Below, piece by piece: positions 26,920-35,204 of a stretch of 64,000 nt of DNA. Under the pieces are notes generated by a model. That model was given only the letters and a program-made list of their open reading frames with translations. It made no database searches and had not been told where the DNA came from. The stretch spans positions 310,001 to 374,000 of the forward strand of contig NZ_JJMW01000019.1 of the NCBI RefSeq assembly GCF_000714435.1. Direction: 5' to 3'. Within the stretch, counting starts at the first letter, position 1; each line of letters opens with the position of its first letter. The stretch is from Exiguobacterium alkaliphilum 12/1 (GTDB taxonomy: Bacteria > Bacillota > Bacilli > Exiguobacteriales > Exiguobacteriaceae). Position numbers and translations under genes: made by a program.

Positions 26920-26940
26920 GACAGTTTCCATGACTGAATG

Positions 26941-26972
26941 GAAAAGCTCTCACCCGAGTTTTGGATGAGAGC
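26941..26972 (-). terminator. terminator after the lipoprotein gene
   Basis: On the minus strand GCTCTCA and TGAGAGC flank an imperfect inner stem, followed by TTTTCC. Confidence 0.7.
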
Positions 26973-26994
26973 GATTCATCTGATTGGGATGTGG

Positions 26995-27555
26995 TCATAC
27001 ACCACTCAGATTGATAGCGATACCCTTCATAATTGATGACAGGTAATTCAGTTGAGTACGGGCATCTTCCCAATATGCCCAATCGTCAGCCTCTAAAAAT
27101 TGCGTCAACCCCTCACTGACGGTTGTGAGTTCATTTAATGCGCTGGTCAGCCCTTCACGGTCGATGCCTGACGCATCAGATGCGACAAGATAATCGAGCG
27201 CAGGGAGAATCTCATTAATATCAGAACGGATGGATTCGAGTTCTTCCCGGTGACTGTCGATTTGCATAGAAATTTCATCGAGCGGGCGATCTTCACAGGA
27301 CGTCCCACAGGAGAAAACTATTTGATCGGATTCACGCAAGGCTTCGAGCGTGTCACTGCTTAGAGACTCGAGATACCCTAAAAAGATGGTGACTTCCTCT
27401 TCGGTCGGGACAGGCTCGGAAAAAGGCTGTTTTTTAGATACATCGATGACGACATTTTTAGTTTTTGGGGGTGAGTCAGCTGTGGGCTCTGTCGTCTGTT
27501 CCGAACAGGCGGCAAGTAAGGCGACGGCAGCAAGCGAGATGAGCATTCGTTTCAT
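26995..27555 (-). CDS. putative lipoprotein of unknown function
   Basis: A 186-residue secreted protein with a lipoprotein signal. A short basic start, a hydrophobic core and the lipobox LAAC put the lipidated cysteine at about residue 17. The mature part starts with a T/S/P-rich linker and is then helical and acidic; it contains a CGTSC cysteine pair. AAGGAG precedes the ATG by 7 bases. No family is recognised. Confidence 0.75.
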   Translation of the reverse strand: MKRMLISLAAVALLAACSEQTTEPTADSPPKTKNVVIDVSKKQPFSEPVPTEEEVTIFLGYLESLSSDTLEALRESDQIVFSCGTSCEDRPLDEISMQIDSHREELESIRSDINEILPALDYLVASDASGIDREGLTSALNELTTVSEGLTQFLEADDWAYWEDARTQLNYLSSIMKGIAINLSGV

Positions 27556-27624
27556 AATTAATCTCCTTTATGTATATTGATTTACTCATTGTACCATTTA
27601 TTGGTATGTCTAAAAGAATATAGA

Positions 27625-27663
27625 TAAAAAAAGCACTTTCTCAAAGGATTGAGAAAGTGCTTT
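27625..27663 (-). terminator. terminator of the tRNA gene
   Basis: AAAGCACTTTCTCA/TGAGAAAGTGCTTT perfect stem followed on the minus strand by seven T residues, 30 bases after the tRNA. Confidence 0.9.
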
Positions 27664-27692
27664 GATCGGTCCGTGTCACGGAATCCGTTTGA

Positions 27693-27763
27693 TGCCTCCG
27701 ACGAGAATCGAACTCGTGCTGCAGCATTACCATTGCTGAGGTCTGCCACTAACCTACAGAGGC
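27693..27763 (-). tRNA. tRNA-Thr (anticodon GGT)
   Basis: A full cloverleaf can be drawn on the minus strand. The acceptor pairs GCCTCTG/CGGAGGC (one T-G). The D stem is GGTT/GACC, the anticodon stem CAGCA/TGCTG with loop ATGGTAA (anticodon GGT), and the T stem ACGAG/CTCGT with loop TTCGATT. The discriminator is A, and CCA is not encoded. It is 71 nt because the D loop is short. It reads ACC codons. A promoter (TTGAAA, 17 bases, TAACAT) is visible upstream and a strong terminator downstream, so it is a lone tRNA unit. Confidence 0.88.
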
Positions 27764-27824
27764 GTTACACGTATTATGTTACACAGTTCGTTCAGCAATT
27801 TCAAGCTTTTTTAGAATAATAAGA

Positions 27825-27848
27825 CCCCGCGTCCATTTCGGCGCGGGG
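27825..27848 (-). terminator. probable terminator after inhA
   Basis: CCCCGCG/CGCGGGG stem starting 9 bases after the inhA stop; the T tract is interrupted (TCTTATTATT). Confidence 0.65.
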
Positions 27849-27856
27849 CAGGGTCG

Positions 27857-30229
27857 TTATTGTTTGCGAATCCAAACGGCACCGGCCGAGTTGTCTTTCG
27901 CTTCGCCGACGACGTCGACGACGAGACCGTACTTAGGCAATTTCTTACCTGCGTCTGGGATGAGCGAGTTGATATACGTGTTGGCGTCATAGAATTGCTT
28001 CACGCCAGGTTGTGCTTTGTAGTCGTAGATGCCACGGCTCGGTGAGTTGATATACCATGGGATCGTCTTGTCGAGGCTGAACGCCGCGTCCGCGATTTGG
28101 TAACGCGTGCTGCCTGCGACCGTGTCTTTGCCGTTCAACTTCCCGATCAATGCTTCTGGATGCGAATCGACGACACCGATGAAGCCTTCGCCAGGATGGA
28201 TGCCGACCCAGTTGTCTGAGAACGAATCGTCTCCGTACCAGACGACGAGACCTGTGTTGTATTTGACGCCACGGCCGTTCAAGAGACCCGTATCAGCGCC
28301 GGCGTGGTTACGCCACTCCAAGTAGTAGTAGTGCGGCTTCTCATCCCAACCGTCCGACTTGACGAAACCGTTCAACTTGACCGCTTCCGCGCCTTCTGCA
28401 TCGTCAGCGAACAATGTCGCGCCGCCCGATGTGATCGAGACGTTGTCGAGTGCGAAGCCTTCAAGCGCAAGGCCGCCGTCTGTCACGTATTCGAAGACGA
28501 TCGAGACGTCTTGTCCGGCGAATTGTGACAAGTCGTACGACTTACGAACCCATTCACCGTTCGTCGATTCTGCGTCGTTACCCGTATTGTCGTCACCGTA
28601 TACGTCGAGGACGACTTCTTTACCGCCGCTAAGCGCTTTGACATAGAGATAGTCATAGTCGTATTCAATCTCAAAGCGTGTATCGAAGGCAAGCTGCCCG
28701 TCAGCTCCGAGTTTCACGCTCGGGATCGCCAACTCCGTATGCAAGTTGTCGCCTTTCGTCGAGTAGTAGTAATACTTGCCGAACTTCGGCTCGATGCCTT
28801 TAACCTTTTTATCTGGCAAGTTGATTTTCACGATGCCAGGGTTGTTCGATTTCGTCACCGATTGGTCGATTTGGGAGACGAAACCTTGTGCGTTAATATC
28901 ATCGAGTTCGACTTCCGTGATGTTTGCCCAGTTGCCGCCCATCAACTTTTGGAAGTACTCTTTGTTTTGTGGAGAGAAGCTTGTCGGTTCAGTACCGGCA
29001 ATCTTCCCGGCCCAGCTACCGCCACTCATGATTGACCATGATTGGACCGGTTCGCCTTGACCTGTATATTGCGTGTCATACTCATCTGGCAGACCGAGGT
29101 CGTGACCGTATTCGTGCGCGAAGACGCCGACTGCGCCGTCTTCCGGTTGAATCGTGTAGTCGAACGCAGCCACTTGACCGCCCCAGTATGGGACTGCTGC
29201 TTCTGTACCGGCGATGCGATATGGGCTGTTGCCGACGACCCAACGGTGTGACCAGACTGCGTCGTCTCCGAGCAAGCCGCCACCCGCTTCTTGGCCGGTA
29301 CCTGCGTGAATGATCATCAAGTGATCGACCAAGCCGTCTGGCTCGTTGAAGTTGCCGTCACCGTCAAGGTCATATAAGTCGTATTCGTCATACTCGGCCA
29401 AGTTCATGCCGCTCTTCACAGCCGCGTCTAATGCGTCTTTGACGAGTTGACGCGGTCCTGGTCCTGCATTGTCGTGACCGCCAGTCGGACGGTCGGCACC
29501 GTAGTCTTTCGCCGTGCCCGGGACGGTCAACCATTCTGAGACCGTTCCATCGACAGTGTAGCTGCCGCCCGATTGCTCTTCATAGTACTGTTTGAACGTT
29601 TGGACTTTATCGCCGTTGAACAGCTCGAACGACTCGTCACCGAACATATACTGCTCATAATGTTCTTTACTGAAGTTGTCGCTGTACAGATAACCTTCTT
29701 CTTGGACGACGTTGTTATGTTTGAAGTCGCTATACTCGACGAGTAAGACGAGTACTTTGTCTTCACGAACGGCGCCGTTATAGCCGGCCTGTTTCGCCGG
29801 GTCGACTTTCACTTGACCGTCCGGTTTGCCTTTCCGATAGTTCGCTTGACCCTTTTTCGCCTTGTCGAGGAGACGGTTCGACTCTTTTTCGAACTGGTTA
29901 TGTATCTTCTCCTTGGCAGCGGCCGCCTTGTCATGCAAATCATGCTTATGCGGGTCTTGCGCCGCACCTTGTTTCTTGGCGATGTACGCCTCGACCGCTT
30001 TCGTCCGTTCTGAAGCCGACAAGCCTTTCTTGATGACGCCACGATTCTCGAGCGCTTTGGCGAGACGTTCCTCATCGATGATGTGATGATCGAACGGGGC
30101 GTGTTCGCTAGCCGGCGGCAAGGCCGGCGCGACGTCGGTTGGTCCTGCAGCGACCGGGATGGCGCTGACCGTCATCGCTGACGTCAGGACGGCCGCAAGT
30201 GTCGTGCGGCGGATGGAACGATTTTTCAT
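27857..30229 (-). CDS. inhA: secreted immune inhibitor A metalloprotease (M6)
   Basis: A 790-residue exported zinc protease. It has an N-terminal signal peptide (about residues 1-28), a propeptide-like helical region rich in K and A up to about residue 125, then the M6 catalytic domain with HEYGHDLGLPDEYD (about residues 372-385), where HExxH plus the downstream residues bind zinc. The C-terminal half is beta-rich (AGQDVSIVFEYVTDGG) with a MAM/jelly-roll-like region and the typical YYYLEWRNH segment. Such enzymes cleave antimicrobial peptides and environmental proteins. AGGAGG precedes the ATG. Monocistronic. Confidence 0.94.
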   Translation of the reverse strand: MKNRSIRRTTLAAVLTSAMTVSAIPVAAGPTDVAPALPPASEHAPFDHHIIDEERLAKALENRGVIKKGLSASERTKAVEAYIAKKQGAAQDPHKHDLHDKAAAAKEKIHNQFEKESNRLLDKAKKGQANYRKGKPDGQVKVDPAKQAGYNGAVREDKVLVLLVEYSDFKHNNVVQEEGYLYSDNFSKEHYEQYMFGDESFELFNGDKVQTFKQYYEEQSGGSYTVDGTVSEWLTVPGTAKDYGADRPTGGHDNAGPGPRQLVKDALDAAVKSGMNLAEYDEYDLYDLDGDGNFNEPDGLVDHLMIIHAGTGQEAGGGLLGDDAVWSHRWVVGNSPYRIAGTEAAVPYWGGQVAAFDYTIQPEDGAVGVFAHEYGHDLGLPDEYDTQYTGQGEPVQSWSIMSGGSWAGKIAGTEPTSFSPQNKEYFQKLMGGNWANITEVELDDINAQGFVSQIDQSVTKSNNPGIVKINLPDKKVKGIEPKFGKYYYYSTKGDNLHTELAIPSVKLGADGQLAFDTRFEIEYDYDYLYVKALSGGKEVVLDVYGDDNTGNDAESTNGEWVRKSYDLSQFAGQDVSIVFEYVTDGGLALEGFALDNVSITSGGATLFADDAEGAEAVKLNGFVKSDGWDEKPHYYYLEWRNHAGADTGLLNGRGVKYNTGLVVWYGDDSFSDNWVGIHPGEGFIGVVDSHPEALIGKLNGKDTVAGSTRYQIADAAFSLDKTIPWYINSPSRGIYDYKAQPGVKQFYDANTYINSLIPDAGKKLPKYGLVVDVVGEAKDNSAGAVWIRKQ

Positions 30230-30280
30230 CTGTACTGACCTCCTGTGAAAATAATGGGAAATTGTGTGAGCTTAGGGTAA

Positions 30281-30309
30281 ACACTAGACCTGTGTCTGAT
30301 TAATGTCAA
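30281..30309 (-). promoter_or_regulatory. promoter of inhA
   Basis: On the minus strand a perfect TTGACA (30304-30309), a 17-base spacer and TAGTGT (30281-30286), about 52 bases before the start codon. Confidence 0.6.
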
Positions 30310-30329
30310 TATTCAGAAAATAGAGAACG

Positions 30330-30384
30330 AAAAAAAGAGACTTTCGTCCCATTTGGGCAATAAGCCCTAAAGGATGTCCGTCTC
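30330..30384 (-). terminator. possible terminator overlapping the methyltransferase 3' end
   Basis: On the minus strand GAGAC and GTCTC bracket smaller stems, and seven T residues follow. The stem begins inside the coding end, so this is less certain. Confidence 0.45.
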
Positions 30385-31158
30385 CATGTCGATATATCCG
30401 TAATGCAGTTTTGACGACTTACGGATAAACCTCGTGAAACCGTACTCGTCGAACCATTCGCTCTCGAAGTGTGCCTTGAGGACGATGCGCTTCTTGGCGA
30501 CACGCCGCGCTTCTCGGAGTAGTTCGTCTGAAAGCGGGGCGGTGTTCGCGAGTGAACGTAACGGGTTCAAATGAACCGATTCTGAAATCGTTTTCTCGAA
30601 CATCGGATCGAAGTAGACGATGTCGAACGAGTCGTCGATACGTGTCTTCAAATAGGCAAGGGCGTCTGCGTGGACGACTTCAATTCGTCGCATCGCTTGA
30701 TTGATGGCCTCTTCTTTCTCGACCCACACGCTAAGTCCTTCCTTGACGAGCATCGCCGTCATGAACTCGCTCTCGATTCCGGTGATGCGACCATCTGCTC
30801 CGATGGCATGGCTCATGACAATCGAGTCCGAACCGAGGCCGAGCGTACAGTCGAGGACACGGTCGCCGGGCTCGAGCATGGCCGTGTCGACGAGCGGGTC
30901 GTGTCCATCACGCATCAATTGTTTGATGCGAAAAACTGAGCTGGAAGGATGAAAAAAGAACGGTTCGGTCGTCCCGAGCGACGTGTATTCGACGCGCCGT
31001 TTATCAAAGACGAGGACGCCTTCCTCATAGTGATTCATCAACGCCTCGATCGATTGTTTTTTCCGCTCCACGAAACGCACACCGTATTGCGATGCGTGGC
31101 GTTTGGCCTGTTCACGGACCGAATCTGTCGGTCGCAGGCAGGTCGTGACAATATACAT
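30367..31158 (-). CDS. class I SAM-dependent methyltransferase (YpiP/RsmJ-like)
   Basis: A 263-residue cytoplasmic methyltransferase. Motif I reads VLDCTLGLGSDSIVMS (about residues 101-116). The acidic residue GIESEF follows, and FDIVYFDPMFEKT is the substrate-side DPxF motif. The layout is like RsmJ (DUF548), which methylates 16S rRNA, and B. subtilis YpiP. The true target here is inferred. AAGGAG lies 8 bases before ATG 31158. A terminator separates it from the upstream gene. Confidence 0.82.
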   Translation of the reverse strand: MYIVTTCLRPTDSVREQAKRHASQYGVRFVERKKQSIEALMNHYEEGVLVFDKRRVEYTSLGTTEPFFFHPSSSVFRIKQLMRDGHDPLVDTAMLEPGDRVLDCTLGLGSDSIVMSHAIGADGRITGIESEFMTAMLVKEGLSVWVEKEEAINQAMRRIEVVHADALAYLKTRIDDSFDIVYFDPMFEKTISESVHLNPLRSLANTAPLSDELLREARRVAKKRIVLKAHFESEWFDEYGFTRFIRKSSKLHYGYIDMETDIL

Positions 31159-31175
31159 AAAAACGCTCCTTCATG

Positions 31176-31199
31176 AAAAAGAGACGCAGGTCGCGTCTC
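31176..31199 (-). terminator. terminator of the coiled-coil protein gene
   Basis: GAGACGC/GCGTCTC stem with five T residues on the minus strand; it overlaps the stop codon. Confidence 0.88.
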
Positions 31200-31509
31200 A
31201 CTTTTTCTTGCTTAATAAATCAGACAACTCGTCAATGAGTGCTTTGTGTGTGGCCAATTCTTTTTTCTTTTCATCGTTCGGATTGATTGGACGTTTCGAG
31301 CGGCTTTGGAGCGCTTCGAGCGTCTCGTCGATTGACGATTTGAGCGTGTCGCGGTCTTCCGGCTTAAGTGACACTTCCTGCGGGTTTTCACCACTCGCAT
31401 CGAGTTCGCGCAATCGTGCCATCAATTGTTTCGCCTCGCGGTTCAAATCCGACAACAATCTGTCAATTTGTTCCAATCTTAATTTGATTCCATCTCGTTC
31501 TGTAAACAT
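31198..31509 (-). CDS. small coiled-coil protein of unknown function
   Basis: A 103-residue, highly charged, almost wholly helical protein. Leucine heptads over about residues 8-40 and 55-100 predict coiled coil, and the end is KKK. No cysteine, signal or membrane helix. ATG 31509 is preferred over GTG 31518, which abuts the GAGG ribosome binding site. No family is recognised. Confidence 0.65.
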   Translation of the reverse strand: MFTERDGIKLRLEQIDRLLSDLNREAKQLMARLRELDASGENPQEVSLKPEDRDTLKSSIDETLEALQSRSKRPINPNDEKKKELATHKALIDELSDLLSKKK

Positions 31510-31655
31510 ACGTTTCACCTCTTTTAGGGGGTAACCACAAGGGTCTCTTCTTGTTTACTTTACCATATTTTTCGTAAGACGAAACTACCGGGAATATATT
31601 CCATTTATTTTGTGGGGAGGAAACAATGTTTCTCTATACCCACTCAAACTTCAGC

Positions 31656-31664
31656 TGATATACT
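31656..31664 (+). promoter_or_regulatory. extended -10 promoter
   Basis: TGATATACT fits the extended -10 pattern 27 bases before the CDF gene. No -35 box is clear. Confidence 0.4.
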
Positions 31665-31690
31665 AACTAGGCTAAAAGGGAGGTGGCCGG

Positions 31691-32554
31691 ATGGGCACAA
31701 CGAATCATCCACCAAAAGCGCTCAAAGGCGCGATTTTATCGATTACGACGTATTTGGTCTTATCTATATTAAAGGTCGTCTTCGGAATCATTTATAACTC
31801 AGAGGCCGTCCTCGCTGACGGATTCAACAACACGACGGACATTATCGCCTCGATCGCCGTCTATATCGGGATTCGGATTGCCGCGTTGCCGCGCGACGCC
31901 GAACATAAATATGGGCATGCGAAGATGGAGACGCTCGCCGCGCTCGTCGCGTCACTCATCATGGTCGCTGTCGGGGTGTTCGTCCTATTGAACAGTATCG
32001 CGAACTTACTTCGGGGCGAATATGTCGAGCCGAACCCGCTCGCTGCGGTCGTCGCCTTCCTAAGCGCGCTCGTCATGTTCGGCGTGTATGCATACAATAC
32101 GAACTTGGCCAAAAAAACGCGCTCGCTCGCCTTGAAGGCCGCCGCGAAAGACAATCTCGCCGATGCGATGATTTCGATTGGGGCCACGTTCGGTGTCTTA
32201 TTCGCTTATTTCAAACTGCCATGGATGGACACGGTGCTCGCCGTCTTAATTGCCGGGATGATTATCCGGACGGCCATTCAAATCTTCTTAGATGCGACCC
32301 ATCAACTTTCGGACGGGTTCCCCCCGGACCTCGTAGACGAGTACGAGGAGACGATCGGCGAGTTCGAGTCGGTGAAAGAAGTGCGTGAAATCAAAGGTCG
32401 CCATCTCGGGAACCACGTCATGCTCGATGTGACGATCGCGGTCGATGGGGAGCTGACGGTCGACGAGGCGCATGACCTTTGCGATGAGATTGAGCGGAAA
32501 CTCGATGAGCGCCATGCCGTCGATTCGGTTCATATCCACATCGAACCCGCTTGA
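31691..32554 (+). CDS. cation diffusion facilitator (metal efflux)
   Basis: A 287-residue membrane antiporter that exports divalent metal against protons. It has six transmembrane helices and a cytoplasmic C-terminal domain. The metal-site residues are ADGFNNTTDI in helix 2 (N..D pair) and KDNLADAMIS in helix 5 (D..D pair). An Asn in the first position is typical of manganese-type CDFs such as B. subtilis MneP/MneS, so manganese is the likely substrate. The C-terminus ends DSVHIHIEP. GGGAGG lies just upstream of the ATG. Confidence 0.9.
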   Translation: MGTTNHPPKALKGAILSITTYLVLSILKVVFGIIYNSEAVLADGFNNTTDIIASIAVYIGIRIAALPRDAEHKYGHAKMETLAALVASLIMVAVGVFVLLNSIANLLRGEYVEPNPLAAVVAFLSALVMFGVYAYNTNLAKKTRSLALKAAAKDNLADAMISIGATFGVLFAYFKLPWMDTVLAVLIAGMIIRTAIQIFLDATHQLSDGFPPDLVDEYEETIGEFESVKEVREIKGRHLGNHVMLDVTIAVDGELTVDEAHDLCDEIERKLDERHAVDSVHIHIEPA

Positions 32555-32569
32555 CGTTTCGGTTATCTT

Positions 32570-32599
32570 TTGCGCTTCATGACGCCGTTCGTATATAAT
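32570..32599 (+). promoter_or_regulatory. sigma-A type promoter
   Basis: TTGCGC and TATAAT separated by 18 bases, 44 bases before the next start codon. Confidence 0.6.
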
Positions 32600-32642
32600 G
32601 AGTGTGGAAAGATTACGGAATAACTGTTAAGGAGGGCACGGG

Positions 32643-33119
32643 ATGGACATCGTGCGTCAACCTATTCGTCAAATTGATGAGATTGAATATGAACATTTTC
32701 AGAAATATGGGCAGAGCTCATACGGCATTTCAGCCGAGGAGTTGAAAGGGATCTTCGAGGAGATGGGCACTGAGCACGTCTATTCGGCTGATGAACACAG
32801 CTATGGAGAAGACTTTTATTTTGACCTTCACGTCGACGGGAACATCGTCGGGAAAGTGCTTTTGCTTAAACTCGCTCGCGTCTATCAGCTCGATTTGATG
32901 GTGTTTGACCCATATAAAGATAACGGCTATGCGACGGAAGGGTTACGTCTCGCGCTCGAACAGTCAGAGTTGAAAGAAGGCCATACCGTCCGCGCTGGTA
33001 TTCCGCCGACGAGCCCGCATCAAGAGGCGATGCGCCGCGTGCTCGAGAAGAACGGGTTCGAGAAACGGAACGGACTCTATTATTTGAACTTTAAGAAACG
33101 ATATGTAGTAAACCATTAA
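32643..33119 (+). CDS. GNAT-family N-acetyltransferase
   Basis: A 158-residue acetyltransferase-like protein. The core strand LLKLARVYQLDLMVFDPYKD, the turn NGYATEGLRLALEQ (about residues 102-115) and the C-terminal RRVLEKNGFEKRNGLYYL match the GNAT fold used by ribosomal-protein and amino-acid acetyltransferases. The acetyl-CoA loop (DNGYATEG) is less canonical than in the other GNATs here. AAGGAGG precedes the ATG. The terminator overlaps the stop codon. Confidence 0.78.
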   Translation: MDIVRQPIRQIDEIEYEHFQKYGQSSYGISAEELKGIFEEMGTEHVYSADEHSYGEDFYFDLHVDGNIVGKVLLLKLARVYQLDLMVFDPYKDNGYATEGLRLALEQSELKEGHTVRAGIPPTSPHQEAMRRVLEKNGFEKRNGLYYLNFKKRYVVNH

Positions 33120-33148
33120 ACTGACGGCGTTCGACGCGTCAGTTTTTT
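33119..33148 (+). terminator. terminator after the GNAT gene
   Basis: AACTGACG/CGTCAGTT stem around a short loop, then a T tract. Confidence 0.88.
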
Positions 33149-33167
33149 CGTATGGGGGGTTTTGAAG

Positions 33168-34154
33168 ATGAGACAAGTGACAATCAACGACATCGCCAAA
33201 CTTGCCGGCGTCGCCAAGAGTACCGTCTCCCGTTATTTGAACGGGGGTTCGGTCGGGCAGGTGACCCGAGAGAAGATTGAGCGCGTCATTCAAGAGACGA
33301 ACTATGAACCGAACCAGTTCGCGCAAAGTTTAAAGTCGAAACAGACGAAGATGATCGGTGTCATCGTGCCGCGCCTCGACTCGTATGCCGCTTCAAGGAC
33401 GATGATGGGTATCGATGAGCGGTTGACCGAGCGCGGCTACCAGATGCTCGTCGTGAACACGGCCCAACAGACCGAGCGTGAGATTGAGCAGCTATACAAC
33501 TTGGCGAAGCAGAAAGTCGCTGGCATCATCTGGCTCGGGACGACGGTGACCGCGCGTCATCTAAGCGCCATCGAGGCCATTCAAATTCCGGTGCTCTTAA
33601 TCGGTCAAGAACATGCTTCCGTGCATAGCCTCGTCTATCCCGACTTCGATGCGGCGTACGCGCTCGGAAAGCAGTTCATGGATTGGGGGCATCGTAAAGT
33701 CATCTATGTAGGTGTCGAGGCGTACGATATCGCCGTCGGCCAAACGAGACGTGACGGTTTCTTAAAGGCGTTCAACGAGGCGGGTGCGGATGTGAAGACG
33801 TATACGACGACGTTCAAAATCGACGACGCGATTCCAATCGGGGCACAGATCGGACGTGAACAGGCGGCGTCGCTCGTCGTCTGTGCGACCGATAATATCG
33901 CCCTCGGTGTATTGAAAGGGCTCGCCAATAGCGGTAAGGCCGTCCCGAATGACGTCTCGGTGAGCGGATTTGGGGGCTATGATTTCACCGAAGTGTTGCA
34001 TCCGTCCCTGACGACGGTACACCTTCCATATCGCAGGACGGGAGCGAAAGCGGCTGACATGATTCTCCATTTGTTAACAGGCGATGTCATCGCAATGAAA
34101 ACGTTCACAAATTTCGAGATAAAACTGCGCGAAAGCGTTGACATTTTAAATTAA
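33168..34154 (+). CDS. scrR: LacI-family repressor of the sucrose operon
   Basis: A 328-residue LacI/GalR regulator. The N-terminal helix-turn-helix TINDIAKLAGVAKSTVSRYL (about residues 4-23) is followed by the hinge and a periplasmic-binding-protein-like sensor domain (TKMIGVIVPRLDSYAASRT onwards). The target operon downstream identifies it as ScrR. Its signal is probably a fructose or sucrose phosphate. ATG 33168 has GGGGGGT at 8 bases; TTG 33162 is less likely. It would bind the two GAACCGGTTC palindromes just after its own stop codon. Confidence 0.9.
   Translation: MRQVTINDIAKLAGVAKSTVSRYLNGGSVGQVTREKIERVIQETNYEPNQFAQSLKSKQTKMIGVIVPRLDSYAASRTMMGIDERLTERGYQMLVVNTAQQTEREIEQLYNLAKQKVAGIIWLGTTVTARHLSAIEAIQIPVLLIGQEHASVHSLVYPDFDAAYALGKQFMDWGHRKVIYVGVEAYDIAVGQTRRDGFLKAFNEAGADVKTYTTTFKIDDAIPIGAQIGREQAASLVVCATDNIALGVLKGLANSGKAVPNDVSVSGFGGYDFTEVLHPSLTTVHLPYRRTGAKAADMILHLLTGDVIAMKTFTNFEIKLRESVDILN
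34130..34143 (+). promoter_or_regulatory. cre-like site over the scrK -35 box
   Basis: CGAAAGCGTTGACA differs from the cre consensus TGWAARCGYTWNCW at two positions. It includes the -35 hexamer, a location that would give CcpA repression. It lies inside the end of scrR. Confidence 0.45.
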
Positions 34155-34166
34155 ATCGATTACATT
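34138..34166 (+). promoter_or_regulatory. promoter of the scrK-scrA-scrB operon
   Basis: Perfect TTGACA, a 17-base spacer and TACATT. The -35 lies in the last codons of scrR, and the predicted start (about 34173) falls inside the first operator palindrome. Confidence 0.75.
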
Positions 34167-34168
34167 TG

Positions 34169-34192
34169 TGTTGCGGAACCGGTTCCGCAACA
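34169..34192 (+). promoter_or_regulatory. 24-base palindromic operator O1 (ScrR), possible scrR terminator
   Basis: A perfect 24-base palindrome centred on GGAACCGGTTCC at the predicted transcription start. LacI-family operators are palindromes with a central CG of this kind. Six T residues follow (CATTTTTT), so the element might also terminate scrR transcription, although a hairpin without loop bases would have to open its centre. Confidence 0.75.
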
Positions 34193-34208
34193 TTTTTTAT
34201 CTTCCTTT

Positions 34209-34220
34209 GGAACCGGTTCG
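34209..34220 (+). promoter_or_regulatory. second ScrR operator O2
   Basis: GGAACCGGTTCG repeats the O1 core GAACCGGTTC. The centres of the two sites are about 34 bases apart, roughly three helical turns, so both dimers would sit on the same face. Confidence 0.7.
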
Positions 34221-34259
34221 ATAAATGAACGATGACAGAAGGATTATGGAGGTGGACGG

Positions 34260-35204
34260 ATGAGTACCGTACATTGCATTGGTGAACTATTGATTGACTG
34301 GGTGTGCGAGGACGCGTCGAGCGACCTCGTCAACGGCACGACTTTCGTCAAAAAAGCGGGCGGTGCGCCGGCGAACGTGGCGGCCGTCGTCAGTAAGCAC
34401 GGGGGCGCATCGAGCTTCCTCGGACAAGTCGGGGCGGACCCGTTCGGACAGTTCTTGAAAGAGACGCTCCAAACGAACGGTGTCGGCACGGACAATTTGG
34501 TCGAAGCAGGCGACACGACGTTCGCGTTCGTCTCGATTCAAGCGGACGGGGAGCGTGACTTCACGTTCCGACGCGGCAGTGACGGCGATTATGCGTTCGA
34601 CGCGATCGACTTATCTCAGTTCAAGTCAGGGGATATCGTCCATTTCGGTTCGGCGACGGCACTCCTTGACGGTGAATTGAAGAACGCCTACTTCAAGTTG
34701 CTGCAATTCGCGAAACGCGATGGGCTGTTCGTTTCGTTCGACCCGAACTATCGCGACGCACTCGTGACGGACCTCGAGGCGTTCAAACAAGACTCGCTCC
34801 ACTTCATCGCCGAGGCCGACTTCGTCAAATTGAGCGAAGAAGAAGCGCACTTGTTGACCGGAGCCGAGACGCTCGACGAGGCGGTCGACGCACTGCTCAA
34901 ACTCGGCGCAAGCCGTGTCGCCATCACGCTCGGTTCACGCGGCACGTTGATTGCGACGAGTCAGTCACGTGACATCATCCCGTCGGTGAAAATTGAAAGC
35001 GTTGACTCGACGGGGGCCGGTGACGCATTCGTCGGCGCGTACTTGTATCGTCTCGCCACGCTCGGCGTCGATGATATGCGTTTACAGAAGGATATCGAAT
35101 ATGCGAACGTGACCGGCGCCTTGACATGCACCGCTTACGGCGCGATTCCAGCCATACCATCACCACAACGTGTTCAACAACTGTTAGGAGGGAAACCTGA
35201 ATGA
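34260..35204 (+). CDS. scrK: fructokinase (PfkB/ribokinase family)
   Basis: A 314-residue sugar kinase that phosphorylates the fructose released from sucrose-6-phosphate. The N-terminus has the glycine motif [19 protein letters not shown]; the C-terminal signature [14 protein letters not shown] (about residue 252) holds the catalytic aspartate. GGAGGTGG precedes ATG 34260. Its stop overlaps the start of the EIIBC gene by four bases. First gene of the sucrose operon. Confidence 0.92.
   Translation: MSTVHCIGELLIDWVCEDASSDLVNGTTFVKKAGGAPANVAAVVSKHGGASSFLGQVGADPFGQFLKETLQTNGVGTDNLVEAGDTTFAFVSIQADGERDFTFRRGSDGDYAFDAIDLSQFKSGDIVHFGSATALLDGELKNAYFKLLQFAKRDGLFVSFDPNYRDALVTDLEAFKQDSLHFIAEADFVKLSEEEAHLLTGAETLDEAVDALLKLGASRVAITLGSRGTLIATSQSRDIIPSVKIESVDSTGAGDAFVGAYLYRLATLGVDDMRLQKDIEYANVTGALTCTAYGAIPAIPSPQRVQQLLGGKPE

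Noticed and set aside
31519-31690. Manganese (yybP-ykoY) riboswitch before the CDF gene
   Set aside because: No paired conserved internal loops could be found in the 170-base leader.
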